Shown: positions 1-9,592 of the stretch, piece by piece
How positions within the stretch are numbered: the stretch's first letter is position 1
How the letters are laid out: each line of letters begins with the position of its first letter
Source: Runella slithyformis DSM 19594
GTDB taxonomy: Bacteria; Bacteroidota; Bacteroidia; Cytophagales; Spirosomataceae
Length of the DNA stretch: 64,000 bases
Assembly (NCBI RefSeq): GCF_000218895.1
Contig: NC_015703.1
Location: 4,167,001-4,231,000 of the forward strand
Direction of reading: 5' to 3'
The notes under the pieces: model-generated
The model's input: only the letters and a program-made list of their open reading frames with translations
What the model was told of the DNA's origin: nothing
Database searches by the model: none
Program-made: the position numbers and the translations under genes

Positions 1-471
1 CGATGCCTGCGGGGCGGGAAGGGTCAGAATGAGTGTATCGGCTCGGTACGTTTGTCCGGATTCCGTCAGAACGGTACAATTATTTTCATCTCCTGAAATG
101 CGCACAGCCCGTTCGCCCGTATGTACATTCAGCGGTTGGGCCATGTATTTGGCAATGCCGCTCATGCCTTCTGTGCCGATGAAACGCGGGTGGTGGAAAG
201 AAATATCACTCATTTTGCTTTCATGCAACGCCCATTCACGAACGATGCCCGCGTCGGTAAGTTCAGAAATGAATTGACGGAATTCAGCTGTTCGGGCTGT
301 AAAGTATTGAGCTCCGTGGTCAGCGCGTCCATGGGCCAGCCGTCGCGTAGCCATGCGTCCGCCTACGCCGCGTCCTTTGTCGAGGAGGGTGGCGGTCCAG
401 CCGTTTTGTTGAAGTTCGCGGGCGGCCGTCAGTCCCGTCATTCCCGCACCGATGATTATACAAGAAGGCAT
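1..471 (-). CDS. FAD/NAD(P)-binding oxidoreductase, renalase-like (partial, C-terminus beyond window)
   Basis: Only the first 157 codons lie in the window; the gene runs off the left edge. The start ATG is at 471. The N-terminus has a dinucleotide-binding loop (IIGAGMTGL, residues 5-13) and, after the second strand, a basic glycine-rich stretch (GRGVGGRM, about residues 33-40), the arrangement seen in flavin amine oxidase/renalase-like proteins. A second motif, HGAQYFTAR, follows at about residue 50, as in COG3380-type members. Those proteins are FAD-binding and presumably act on NAD(P)H-like or amine substrates. The substrate cannot be told from this fragment. It is monocistronic as far as visible; purA lies 294 bases away on the same strand. 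Confidence 0.8.
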   Translation of the reverse strand, partial: MPSCIIIGAGMTGLTAARELQQNGWTATLLDKGRGVGGRMATRRLAHGRADHGAQYFTARTAEFRQFISELTDAGIVREWALHESKMSDISFHHPRFIGTEGMSGIAKYMAQPLNVHTGERAVRISGDENNCTVLTESGQTYRADTLILTLPAPQAS

Positions 472-704
472 TTTTATGGAAAATTGATTGAATAGCCATC
501 CTTTTGGTGGCTATGCTTAGTAAACTTGCCGGCGAGCAATAAGTTTTGAAAAAGCGTGAAGACCTTGTGAAAAGAAGGGTCGAAAAGAATGTGCCTTTTT
601 CGGCAACTCACCCGAAGGATTGAGTCTGTTGGGCGGCTTGGCTGTCAGAACAGATCATAGGGCCTTAACGGAATGCCGGAGGACCTTCATGGGTTGAGCG
701 ACAA

Positions 705-734
705 TAAAAAAGGTGCGAGCCGAAGCCAGCACCT
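705..734 (-). terminator. Rho-independent terminator after purA
   Basis: On the minus strand AGGTGC pairs with GCACCT around a TTCG-containing loop and is followed by TTTTTT. It lies about 30 bases past the purA stop. The rest of the 472-765 gap shows only a weak 7-bp inverted repeat (ATAGCCA/TGGCTAT, 492-514). Confidence 0.75.
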
Positions 735-765
735 GACAAAAACATTAAAAAAAGTGTCTTTTCGG

Positions 766-2058
<1,293 letters not shown>

Positions 2059-2559
2059 TTATTCTATTTCAATTCTTTGCGGTCGTTCGTTTGTTTTATT
2101 TTTGTTTTCGCAGTTTACGCGTTGACAGTTTCCGTAGAAAATGAGCGAGTGGTGAAGTACATTGAATTTGAGCAGGTCCCCGACCATGTTTTGGATGTTC
2201 TGTACGCGCGGGTCACAAAACTCCATGACGTGATGACAGTCCATGCAAATGATGTGGTCGTGCTGTCGGTAGCCGTAGGCTTTTTCGTACTGCGCCAGGT
2301 TTTTGCCAAACTGATGTTTGGTCACCAAATCACAATCTACCAGTACATCAAGCGTATTATAAACGGTAGCACGGCTCACCCGGTACTTTTTATTCTTCAT
2401 TGATATATACAGTTCATCCACGTCGAAGTGGTCTTCGCGACTGTATATCTCCTCCAATATCGCAAAACGTTCGGGCGTTTTGCGCAGACCTTTACGCTCC
2501 AAATAAGCCGTCAGGATGCGTTTGGCCGCTTCTAAATTTTCGTGTTTGGCTTGGGGCAT
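2059..2559 (-). CDS. fur: Fur-family metal-dependent transcriptional regulator
   Basis: A 166-aa DNA-binding repressor: winged helix at residues about 15-85 (recognition-helix region [13 protein letters not shown]), then the dimerisation domain with the metal-binding cluster HDHIICMDC. The structural zinc site is visible as Cys105-Cys108 plus Cys145/Cys150 (spacing CX4C rather than CX2C). The polar Lys/Asn/Glu-rich tail is not conserved in the family. Sequence alone does not separate Fur from PerR or Zur; Fur is the default. It sits between spoT/relA and purA, an order I recall as common in Bacteroidota, which suggests nutrient-stress co-regulation. Confidence 0.85.
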   Translation of the reverse strand: MPQAKHENLEAAKRILTAYLERKGLRKTPERFAILEEIYSREDHFDVDELYISMKNKKYRVSRATVYNTLDVLVDCDLVTKHQFGKNLAQYEKAYGYRQHDHIICMDCHHVMEFCDPRVQNIQNMVGDLLKFNVLHHSLIFYGNCQRVNCENKNKTNERPQRIEIE

Positions 2560-2568
2560 TTTTTTCTT

Positions 2569-2640
2569 GATTAACAGTTAACGGTTAACAGTCAACAGTA
2601 CTCGCTCATTACGATTAACAATTAACCCTAACAATTAACG
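2569..2640 (+). repeat. Degenerate TTAAC-rich repeats in the fur leader
   Basis: The stretch contains repeated copies of (GA)TTAACAATTAAC and GTTAACGGTTAAC. It lies between the predicted fur -7 element and the fur start codon, so it would be transcribed as 5' leader. It could be a binding site or simple low-complexity drift. Confidence 0.4.
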
Positions 2641-2644
2641 ATGG

Positions 2645-2652
2645 CAAAAGTA
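2645..2652 (-). promoter_or_regulatory. Candidate -7 element of the fur-purA promoter
   Basis: On the minus strand this reads TACTTTTG, a full match to the Bacteroidota -7 consensus TAnnTTTG. It would start transcription about 80 bases upstream of fur. I see no well-placed -33 TTTG. Confidence 0.45.
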
Positions 2653-2659
2653 CGAATTT

Positions 2660-4921
2660 TCAATCAAAACGTGCGACTTTAAATACACCCTCCACTTTTT
2701 CAAGTTTTTGCAGGAGTTGTTCCAGGTGGCGGGTATCGTACACGTATAACTTAATGATGGCTTCAAAGATTCCTTCGTCTGTTTCGACCGCAATGGAGCG
2801 AATATTGATGTGCAGTTCGTTAGAAATGATCCGGGTCAGGTCATTGACCAAGCCCACACGGTCGGTTCCTTCGATGCGCAGCCCTGCCAAAAATGCCAAT
2901 TTTTGCTGCGACGTCCACTTGGCTTTGATGACGCGGTTGCCGTGATTGGAGAGCAACTCAGGTGCGTTGGGGCAGGTGGTGCGGTGAATTTTAATGCCTT
3001 CGTTGACGGTCACAAACCCAAAAACGTCATCACCGGGAATAGGGTTACAGCATTTGGCCAGGATGTAGTCGATTTTGTCCATGTCTTCCCCGATCAGGAG
3101 CGCGTCGGCATCGGCACGTTCACCGTGCATCTTTTTCAGTTCTTTGGTAAACTGCTTGCCGTCCTGCATCGTATCGGTGTTGATTTTCGCCAATACATTT
3201 TGTTTTGCTTCCTTCTCGTGCTTGAATTTCCTGATCTCGTCGGCATTGATGTACCCTTTACCAAAACGATAATACAGGTCGTTGGGTGTCTTGCAGTTGA
3301 AATACGCCCGAAGCTGATTGATCAATTCATTGGTTACTTCCAGGTGAAGGATTTTACACTTGCGTTCAATGACGTTGCGTCCATCGGTCAGATACTGTTT
3401 ATTTTCTTCCTTGATAAGTTCTTTGATGCGCGCTTTGGCCTTCGACGTCACGACAAATTTCAGCCAGTCTTCGCTGGGTTTTTGACGTTTGGCCGTAATG
3501 ATCTCCACTTGGTCGCCGTTGTTAAGCGACTGACTGATGGGTACCAGCGAGTTGTTTACCTTGGCCGCAATGCAGCGGGCACCCACTTCGGAGTGAATAT
3601 CAAAGGCAAAATCCAGGGCCGTAGCGCCGCGCTGCAATACGCGCAGCTCGCCCTTGGGTGTAAAAACGAATACCTCTTCAGCAAAAAGATTGCTCCTGAA
3701 ATCGTCCAAAAATTCCAGCGCGGCGGCTTTACTGTCTTTGGTCGCTTCCAGCATTTCGCGCACCTGATTGATCCACTGGTCGATTCCCTGACTGGTTTTG
3801 GTGTCGTTGCCTTTGTATTTCCAGTGGGCTGCTACGCCTTTTTCGGCGATTTCGTCCATGCGTTTGGAACGGATCTGCACTTCCACCCATTGGGCTTTGT
3901 CGGTGCCTTCGGGGCGGTACATGACCGTAATGTGGAGAGATTCGTAGCCGTTGGCACGCGGCGTGGCCAGCCAGTCTTTCAGGCGGTCGATGTTGGGGGT
4001 ATAATGGTCCGTAACGATCGAATAGGCATGCCAGCAGTCGGATTTTTCTTCTTTGGGGTCGTCTTTGGAATTCATGATGACGCGTACCGCAAACAGATCG
4101 TAGATTTCCTCAAAGGGTTTTTTCTGCTTCCGCATCTTGTTCCAAATGGAATAGATGGATTTAGGACGTCCTTTGACGGCAAAATCGTAGCCTTGTTCAC
4201 GAAGATCCTCCTCAATGGGCTCGATAAATTTGGCAATAAAGCGGTCGCGGGAAGCGCGGGTAGCTCTCAGTTTATTGCGTATTTCCTCAAAGCCTTCGGG
4301 TTCTGTATATTTAAGGTACAGGTCTTCGAGTTCGGTCTTAATGGAATGCAATCCCAAACGGTGGGCGAGGGGTGCATAGATAAAGATGGTCTCGGAAGCG
4401 ATCTTCAACTGCTTATCGCGTGCCATGCTGTCGAGTGTGCGCATATTATGCAGGCGGTCGGCGAGCTTGATCATGATCACGCGAATGTCGTCCGAGAGCG
4501 TCAGCAGCATTTTTCGGAAATTTTCCGCCTGCTGCGACGTCCCGAATTCAAATTGGCCCGAGATCTTGGTCAGGCCGTCAATGATCTGGGCCACTTTTTT
4601 GCCGAACTGACGCTCAATGTCCTGAAGGGTAAAATCAGTATCTTCAACGACATCGTGTAAAAGGGCACAAATAATGGAGGTAGTCCCTAAGCCAATTTCT
4701 TCAACACATATCTGGGCAACGGCGATCGGATGATAAATGTAAGGCTCGCCGGACTTCCGGCGCATATCTTTGTGGGCTTCTACGGATAGATTAAACGCTT
4801 TTTTTATTAGTTTGGCGTCATTGTCTTTTAAAAAAGGCTTGGCGGCACGGAGTAGTCTGCGGTATCGTTTCAGAATCTCCAGGCGTTCAAGTTCCAAATC
4901 AATTTCTACTTCGATGGGCAT
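2660..4921 (-). CDS. spoT: Bifunctional (p)ppGpp synthetase/hydrolase (RelA/SpoT family)
   Basis: Makes and degrades the stringent alarmone (p)ppGpp. The 753-aa protein has the full long-RSH layout: an HD hydrolase domain (HPIAVAQIC and ALLHDVVEDTD, residues about 65-95), a synthetase domain (GRPKSIYSIWNKM and IYDLFAVRVI, about 250-290), a TGS domain (VFVFTPKGELRVL then LDFAFDIHSEVG, about 415-470), a CC domain (AKCCNPIPGDDVFGF) and a C-terminal ACT domain. The intact HDxxED hydrolase motif argues for a bifunctional SpoT/Rel-type enzyme rather than a synthetase-only RelA. It lies 100 bases upstream of fur on the same strand. Confidence 0.95.
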   Translation of the reverse strand: MPIEVEIDLELERLEILKRYRRLLRAAKPFLKDNDAKLIKKAFNLSVEAHKDMRRKSGEPYIYHPIAVAQICVEEIGLGTTSIICALLHDVVEDTDFTLQDIERQFGKKVAQIIDGLTKISGQFEFGTSQQAENFRKMLLTLSDDIRVIMIKLADRLHNMRTLDSMARDKQLKIASETIFIYAPLAHRLGLHSIKTELEDLYLKYTEPEGFEEIRNKLRATRASRDRFIAKFIEPIEEDLREQGYDFAVKGRPKSIYSIWNKMRKQKKPFEEIYDLFAVRVIMNSKDDPKEEKSDCWHAYSIVTDHYTPNIDRLKDWLATPRANGYESLHITVMYRPEGTDKAQWVEVQIRSKRMDEIAEKGVAAHWKYKGNDTKTSQGIDQWINQVREMLEATKDSKAAALEFLDDFRSNLFAEEVFVFTPKGELRVLQRGATALDFAFDIHSEVGARCIAAKVNNSLVPISQSLNNGDQVEIITAKRQKPSEDWLKFVVTSKAKARIKELIKEENKQYLTDGRNVIERKCKILHLEVTNELINQLRAYFNCKTPNDLYYRFGKGYINADEIRKFKHEKEAKQNVLAKINTDTMQDGKQFTKELKKMHGERADADALLIGEDMDKIDYILAKCCNPIPGDDVFGFVTVNEGIKIHRTTCPNAPELLSNHGNRVIKAKWTSQQKLAFLAGLRIEGTDRVGLVNDLTRIISNELHINIRSIAVETDEGIFEAIIKLYVYDTRHLEQLLQKLEKVEGVFKVARFD

Positions 4922-4976
4922 GTTTATGGGTGGGTCGGTGGACCGAATTTGTTGTACTCAATACGACCAAAGTAGT

Positions 4977-4984
4977 CAAAATTA
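4977..4984 (-). promoter_or_regulatory. Candidate -7 element of the spoT promoter
   Basis: The minus strand reads TAATTTTG, matching TAnnTTTG and identical to the -7 octamers of the tRNA-Leu, sufC and holB genes in this window. It predicts a leader of about 50 bases before the spoT start at 4921. Confidence 0.55.
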
Positions 4985-5119
4985 TTTTTTTCTACAACTA
5001 TTTTATGACTTAAACCTATCATACAAACCGAGATATTTTGATTAATTTGCTGATAAACAGTAACCTACTTTAGGTTGTAAAAAAAAACAAAAATAAAGGG
5101 ACGGAAACTTATGTATTTA

Positions 5120-5152
5120 TTTGCTTTTATTACAAATCTATTCGTAATTTTG
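5120..5152 (+). promoter_or_regulatory. Bacteroidota-type promoter of tRNA-Leu
   Basis: TTTG at 5120-5123 and TAATTTTG at 5145-5152 are separated by 21 bases, the best -33/-7 pair in the window. The tRNA begins 20 bases after the -7 box. Confidence 0.75.
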
Positions 5153-5172
5153 CAGCCCCAAACACACACGCT

Positions 5173-5254
5173 GCGGGCGTGGTGAAATTGGTAGACATAC
5201 CAGACTTAGGATCTGGCGCCGCAAGGCATGGGGGTTCGAGTCCCTCCGCCCGCA
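5173..5254 (+). tRNA. tRNA-Leu (anticodon UAG)
   Basis: The acceptor stem GCGGGCG (5173-5179) pairs with CGCCCGC (5247-5253). The anticodon stem CCAGA/TCTGG encloses the loop CTTAGGA with TAG at 5207-5209. A long variable arm (CGCCGCAAGGCAT region) marks a class II tRNA, and the T arm has GGTTCGAGTCC. The 3' CCA is not encoded; the discriminator A is at 5254. It decodes CUA and probably other CUN codons. Confidence 0.96.
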
Positions 5255-5309
5255 CCTTTAGTGGCCGTCGTCCGTAAACAATAATCCGTTTCGGATACCG
5301 TCAAAAACT

Positions 5310-5343
5310 AAACCCTCAAGCTCGCAAAGTTTGAGGGTTTTTT
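5310..5343 (+). terminator. Rho-independent terminator after tRNA-Leu
   Basis: AACCCTCAA (5311-5319) pairs with TTGAGGGTT (5331-5339) and runs into a T tract. It separates the tRNA from the trigger factor gene. Confidence 0.85.
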
Positions 5344-5405
5344 CAGTGAGTAACCATTCAATCATTGTCCGACCAACCGGATAACAGATAATTAATAACT
5401 GCAAA

Positions 5406-6746
5406 ATGGAGGTTCTGTTAGAAAAAAGTACACCAACCAACGCCACGTTGACCGTCAAATTGGCGAAAGAAGATTATCAACCAAAAGTAGATAAGACCCT
5501 TAAAGATTATAGCAAACGTGTTAATTTGAAAGGCTTTCGTCCCGGCAAAGTGCCCGCGCAGGTGATTCAGCGCATGTACGGAAAAAGCATCGTCATTGAT
5601 GAGGTCAACCAATTGTTGAGCGATACGGTCAGTGGCTATATCCGCGACAATAAACTTCCCGTGGTGGGGGATCCGCAAATCGACCGCGAAAAAACCGCAA
5701 CCATCGATTGGGACAAGCAAAGCGAGTTTGAGTTTGCTTATGAGCTGGGATTGGCTTCGGATTTTGAGGTGAATTTGAGCACCTTGCCTGCCGTATCTAA
5801 CTATACCATCGAAGCGGGCGAAAAAGAATTGAACGATACCATCGAAAATCTGCGTACGCAGTTTGCCGGTCAGATCAATCCGGAAGTTTCAGAAGCGGGT
5901 GATATGATCTACGGTGAGTTGAAGCAAGGTGACTTTTCGACCAAAACGGCCATTCCTTCGCGCCAGATCAAAGAGGAAGCGCAGGCGCAGTTTATCGGTT
6001 TGAGCAAAGGCAGCGAGATCTCGTTTGATATTCGTAACACTTTTGTAGACGACAAAGCCGTCGCGCATTTGACCGGCTTAAAAGATGAAGATGCCGCTGC
6101 ATTGACCGGTGATTTTACCTTTACGGTAGAAGATGTGACGCGTCAGGCCCCTGCTGAGATCAATCAGGAGTTTTTTGATAAAGTATTGGGTGCCGGAAAA
6201 GTGGATAACGAGGAAGCCTTCCGCGACCAGGTAGCCGAAATCATCAAAAATAACTACGCCCGCGAAGCGGATACGCTGTTGCGTCGTGATATTGATCAGA
6301 CGTTATTGGATAATATCAACATTGATCTTCCGGAAGAATTCCTGAAAAAATGGCTGTTTACCGCCAACGAAGGAAAATTCACGCCTGAGCAAATCGACGC
6401 GGACTATCCGCAGTTTACGAAGTCGCTGAAACTTTCGCTGATCAAAAACAAGATGGCCGAGCAAACCGACATCAAAGTAGAATCGGAAGAGGTGATTGCC
6501 CGTGCTGAAGACATGGTACGTGAGCAGTTTGGCTTCTACGGTAACGATATGGGCGAGCAGATGAACGACACCATCCGTAAGATCGCGATGAACTACCTGA
6601 CGTCAGAAAAAGAAAATAACTACTCCAAAATGTTCAACCTCGTGTTTGACGATAAGGTGTTTGCAACCCTTAAAACGCAACTGCCGTTGGAGGATAAAAC
6701 GATTGATGTAGAGCAGTTTCAGGAAATCGTAAAGAGCCTGAGCTAA
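5406..6746 (+). CDS. tig: Trigger factor, ribosome-associated chaperone
   Basis: Binds the ribosome exit tunnel and protects nascent chains; also carries a peptidyl-prolyl isomerase-like domain. The 446-aa length is normal. The ribosome-docking signature GFRPGKVP is at residues 43-50 (family consensus GFRxGKxP). The FKBP-like middle domain is poorly conserved, as is usual in Bacteroidota, where isomerase residues are often lost. The helical C-terminal arm domain runs from about residue 250 to the end. It is not followed by clpP/clpX, its common partners elsewhere. The ATG at 5406 is the natural start and gives the expected N-terminus. Confidence 0.93.
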   Translation: MEVLLEKSTPTNATLTVKLAKEDYQPKVDKTLKDYSKRVNLKGFRPGKVPAQVIQRMYGKSIVIDEVNQLLSDTVSGYIRDNKLPVVGDPQIDREKTATIDWDKQSEFEFAYELGLASDFEVNLSTLPAVSNYTIEAGEKELNDTIENLRTQFAGQINPEVSEAGDMIYGELKQGDFSTKTAIPSRQIKEEAQAQFIGLSKGSEISFDIRNTFVDDKAVAHLTGLKDEDAAALTGDFTFTVEDVTRQAPAEINQEFFDKVLGAGKVDNEEAFRDQVAEIIKNNYAREADTLLRRDIDQTLLDNINIDLPEEFLKKWLFTANEGKFTPEQIDADYPQFTKSLKLSLIKNKMAEQTDIKVESEEVIARAEDMVREQFGFYGNDMGEQMNDTIRKIAMNYLTSEKENNYSKMFNLVFDDKVFATLKTQLPLEDKTIDVEQFQEIVKSLS

Positions 6747-6778
6747 GCGCGTTTTTGGATAAATAACTTTTCAGTAGT

Positions 6779-6810
6779 AAAATGGCTGCACATTTATGTG
6801 CGGCCATTTT
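6779..6810. terminator. Inverted repeat downstream of tig
   Basis: AAAATGGC and GCACAT pair with ATGTGC and GCCATTTT, with one T/G mismatch and a TT loop. The T tract is short (TTTTGCGTTT), so it is a weak intrinsic terminator in either direction. Confidence 0.5.
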
Positions 6811-6839
6811 GCGTTTAGAACCACGAAACAACCCAACAT

Positions 6840-7409
6840 ATGGAAAAGCTGATTGAACTCACCAAACAACTGTGGCCTTCCATGAGTCCTGAATTTGAGG
6901 AGGTACTGCGAAACGCTTTGGTGAAGGAAGTGGTGCCCAAAAAACAATTGATATTGAAAGAGGAACAAACCGCGCATCGAATGCACTTTGTGGAAAAAGG
7001 ATGCCTGAGAGGGTATTATCTCAAAGAGGGAGAGGAGATTAACTCGTGGTTTATGAAAGAGGGCGATTTTGTGATCTCTATTGTCAGTTTTTATACCCAA
7101 ACGCCTTCCGAAGAAGTAATCGAGACGATCGAAGACTGCGTTTTATGGTCGATCTCTTACCAACGCCTTCACCAATTGTATCTTCAATACCCCGAATTTA
7201 ATCGGGTAGGACGTCTTTTGACGGAGCATTATTATGTCTTGAGTGAGCAGCGTACCCAAAATTTAAGAAAGAAAACAGCCGATGAACGCTACCGACATTT
7301 GGTCACTTCTTTTCCGGACATCAGCAACCGCGTACCGCTCAAATACATTGCTTCTTATCTGGGCATCAGCTTTGAAACCCTCAGCCGGCTGAGGGCTAAG
7401 AAATGGTAA
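6840..7409 (+). CDS. Crp/Fnr-family transcriptional regulator
   Basis: A 189-aa regulator with an N-terminal cyclic-nucleotide-binding-like beta-barrel (residues about 25-115; MHFVEKGCLRGYYLKEGEE and SWFMKEGDFVIS) and a C-terminal helix-turn-helix ending in YLGISFETLSRLR, the usual recognition helix in this group. No Cys cluster for an Fe-S centre is seen, so it is not a classic Fnr. Bacteroidota carry many such short Crp-like regulators with unknown ligands. It stands alone after tig; the broken lipoprotein gene starts 86 bases downstream and could be a target, but nothing in the sequence shows this. Confidence 0.85.
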   Translation: MEKLIELTKQLWPSMSPEFEEVLRNALVKEVVPKKQLILKEEQTAHRMHFVEKGCLRGYYLKEGEEINSWFMKEGDFVISIVSFYTQTPSEEVIETIEDCVLWSISYQRLHQLYLQYPEFNRVGRLLTEHYYVLSEQRTQNLRKKTADERYRHLVTSFPDISNRVPLKYIASYLGISFETLSRLRAKKW

Positions 7410-7495
7410 AGTCTGATTTTTGAATTGATTTATGTCAATTTTTTTTGGTGGATTTGGGGTGAGTTTTGTAACCGAAACTTAAAACCATATTCATT

Positions 7496-8974
7496 ATGAA
7501 ACGTATTGGTAATCAATTCTCAGCGGCGTTGATTTTTGCCCTGTTTTTTTTAGTGTCGTGCCATAAAGACATCTTAGAACCCACGCTACAGATAGAAGAC
7601 AAATCTATCACCATTCAAGAAGCGCAAGATTATTATGCCCAAACCTCTGTCCATAGTGCCGCCCGCGAACAGGGCGAACCGATTGACTACAAAGGAATTG
7701 AAAGAACTCCTAACTGGACAAGAGCTATCAACAAAGTGGTAGGAGGGCAGGAAGTGGTTATCGTTCCTTTGCGCCATAATAAGTACCGGGCGCTTCGCCA
7801 TGCTAAAAACAAACAACCCAACGCCAAAGGATTGGCAAAAGACGATAGTCAAATAGGGCTGGACGAAACATCATTTCTATATTTCTACAAAAATGATGCG
7901 GGTGCTATGATCTATGAAGTAGTGATGGCTGTGCCAACCGAAGCTTGGGCTAAAAATCCACGAAAACGATTTTCCGGATATACGATGGTCTCAGATGGGG
8001 CCATGAATTTTAAACGAGGAGTCGTTTTTGAGAATGGTGAAGTGACGGGAGGGTTTGGTTTAGGTACCGCTGACAAGCGTGCCCGGACTACTGAAATATG
8101 CGGATATATAGAGCAATGGGGGTATAATTATGTACAGGATGAAAATGGGAATATGACGCAGGGGCCTTTTTATGTCAGCTATGGTAGCATTCCTATTTAT
8201 TGTACCCTTGCTCCTGAGATCAGCATGGGTTATCAATTGCCGGCCAATTCATACGATGGACCCGGGTCTTATTATAGCACGCCACCTCAACTGACCGAAG
8301 CTGAATATTTTGAAAGTATTTTTTATGTTGGCCCGGGGAACTCCAGTATCCCTGATGTTGCCAAGCATTTGAAATGTTTTTCAAACAGCCCCAATCACAT
8401 TTACAAGATTGCAGTCAGCGTAGATCAGCCCATCGCTGGCAGCAGTGCTCCGCTGAATCCTTTTGCGATACACATAGTAGGCCATACTTACCTAACAATC
8501 AGTTAGATACATAAAACAAGCGGAGAGACTATTCAAAGAACCATAGGTTTCTATCCTATTTCCGGAGGAACGCTTCTCAATCCAAGCGCACCCTCCGTGT
8601 TTCATAACGATTCGGAGTATTCAGGGGGGTGGGATGTACAGCTCACCTTCCAAGTGACCGGGACAGAACTGATGAAAATTGTTAATTTTATTCCTAATTA
8701 TACCAATAATAACTATGATCTATCGAACCGAAATTGTGGTAATTTTGCCCTTGATGCTTTAGGTCAAATAGGGGTTAATGTAGCTCCCTTTTGGATGAAT
8801 ACGTACTGGTATTCGGCGGGCAACAGTTATATTTTCGGCAGTTCTCCCACAGAAATAAGAGGTCCCAGTATAGGTGCTTTGGGGGAACAGCTTTTTAATA
8901 CCCCACCCAACCGTACTGCCACAAAAAGCCATGCAGGGGGCTCTGCTCCTAAAGACTTGGGAAAATGTGATTAA
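7496..8974 (+). pseudogene. Secreted lipoprotein with permuted papain-like motifs, interrupted by an in-frame TAG
   Basis: The reading frame starts at 7496 with a lipoprotein signal (lipobox LVSC, residues about 19-22) and stops at TAG 8504-8506. The same frame stays open without a break from 8507 to the stop at 8972-8974. The piece past the TAG continues sensibly (SGETIQRTIGFYP, then NRNCGNFALDAL). The His motif IVGHTYL sits just before the TAG, while the Cys motif NCGNF sits after it, a His-before-Cys order like permuted papain/NlpC folds. The catalytic pair would therefore need both halves. A single C-to-T change (CAG to TAG) would explain the stop. Read-through or sequencing error are alternatives. 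Family assignment is inference. Confidence 0.6.
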
Positions 8975-8990
8975 ATTAACATCTGTACCC

Positions 8991-9413
8991 ATGAAAAAAT
9001 ACAAATCTCTTTTTTACACTTTGGTCATTATCATTATGAGCAATCTTCCGCCACTTAATTTTTTCTTTCGTGTTTTTGGAGGTGATTCTATTGTGAGGGG
9101 CTCTAATGAGAGTTTATATGTGACCCAAGATTTAAAATACATTTATGGTGGTAAGATAGGGGATACATTAAAAAATGACTGTTATCGCCAATACCGAGCC
9201 AAGTATCCTATGTCGAATTCAACGCTGTATCGATTGCAACCTCTTGTACTCTGGAAGTTTTGGAATTGGGGAGAATATCTAACCAACGAGAAATGGCGAC
9301 AGCCCTATACACATGTATCTGACAAAGATTTAAAAGAAGCAATGTTTGTTTTTTCTAAAACGTACGATTCGCCTAATGGTACACTTGATTGTGAAACCTA
9401 TCCTTCGCGTTGA
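8991..9413 (+). CDS. Small hypothetical protein with N-terminal membrane/signal segment
   Basis: I do not recognise this 140-aa protein. The start at 8991 is chosen because an ATG there is followed by a basic then hydrophobic segment (KKYKSLFYTLVIIIMSNL), a signal peptide or anchor. The rest is polar and aromatic with two Cys residues and no known motif. It begins 16 bases after the papain-like lipoprotein frame ends, so the two probably formed an operon, perhaps enzyme plus accessory or immunity-like protein (speculative). A broken copy of its first part lies just downstream. Confidence 0.55.
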   Translation: MKKYKSLFYTLVIIIMSNLPPLNFFFRVFGGDSIVRGSNESLYVTQDLKYIYGGKIGDTLKNDCYRQYRAKYPMSNSTLYRLQPLVLWKFWNWGEYLTNEKWRQPYTHVSDKDLKEAMFVFSKTYDSPNGTLDCETYPSR

Positions 9414-9419
9414 GTGATG

Positions 9420-9457
9420 GCAGTGATTCAGAAATTGGATAATTTCTGAATCACTGC
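9420..9457. repeat. Perfect 17-bp inverted repeat
   Basis: GCAGTGATTCAGAAATT (9420-9436) is exactly complementary to 9441-9457 around a GGAT loop. It directly follows the stop of the small orphan gene and could act as a transcript end or stabiliser, although no T tract follows. Confidence 0.7.
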
Positions 9458-9460
9458 TTA

Positions 9461-9589
9461 ACATCTGTACCTATGAAAAGTATAAATCCATGATTTATCT
9501 GCCAGTTTTAGTCATTCTAAGCAATTTGCCTCCGTTTTATGTTGGCTATAATTGTGAAATGAAACCTTTAAATAACACTAACAGACAAA
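9461..9589 (+). pseudogene. Broken partial copy of the 8991 gene
   Basis: The bases from 9459 onward (TAACATCTGTACC.ATGAAAA) repeat those before and across the 8991 start. After a one-base loss following ATG 9473, the shifted frame reads KYKSMIYLPVLVILSNLPP, clearly related to KYKSLFYTLVIIIMSNLPP. Similarity fades after about 75 bases. This is the remnant of a tandem duplication; I do not expect a product. Confidence 0.6.
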
Positions 9590-9592
9590 GAT

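Noticed and set aside
2569-2640. Possible CRISPR or iteron array in the TTAAC repeats
   Set aside because: Repeat units are too short and irregular and no spacers of constant length or cas genes are present.
2810-4660. 616-codon open frame on the plus strand
   Set aside because: It lies wholly antisense to the intact spoT gene and has no recognisable domain; the frame is open because of codon bias on the other strand.
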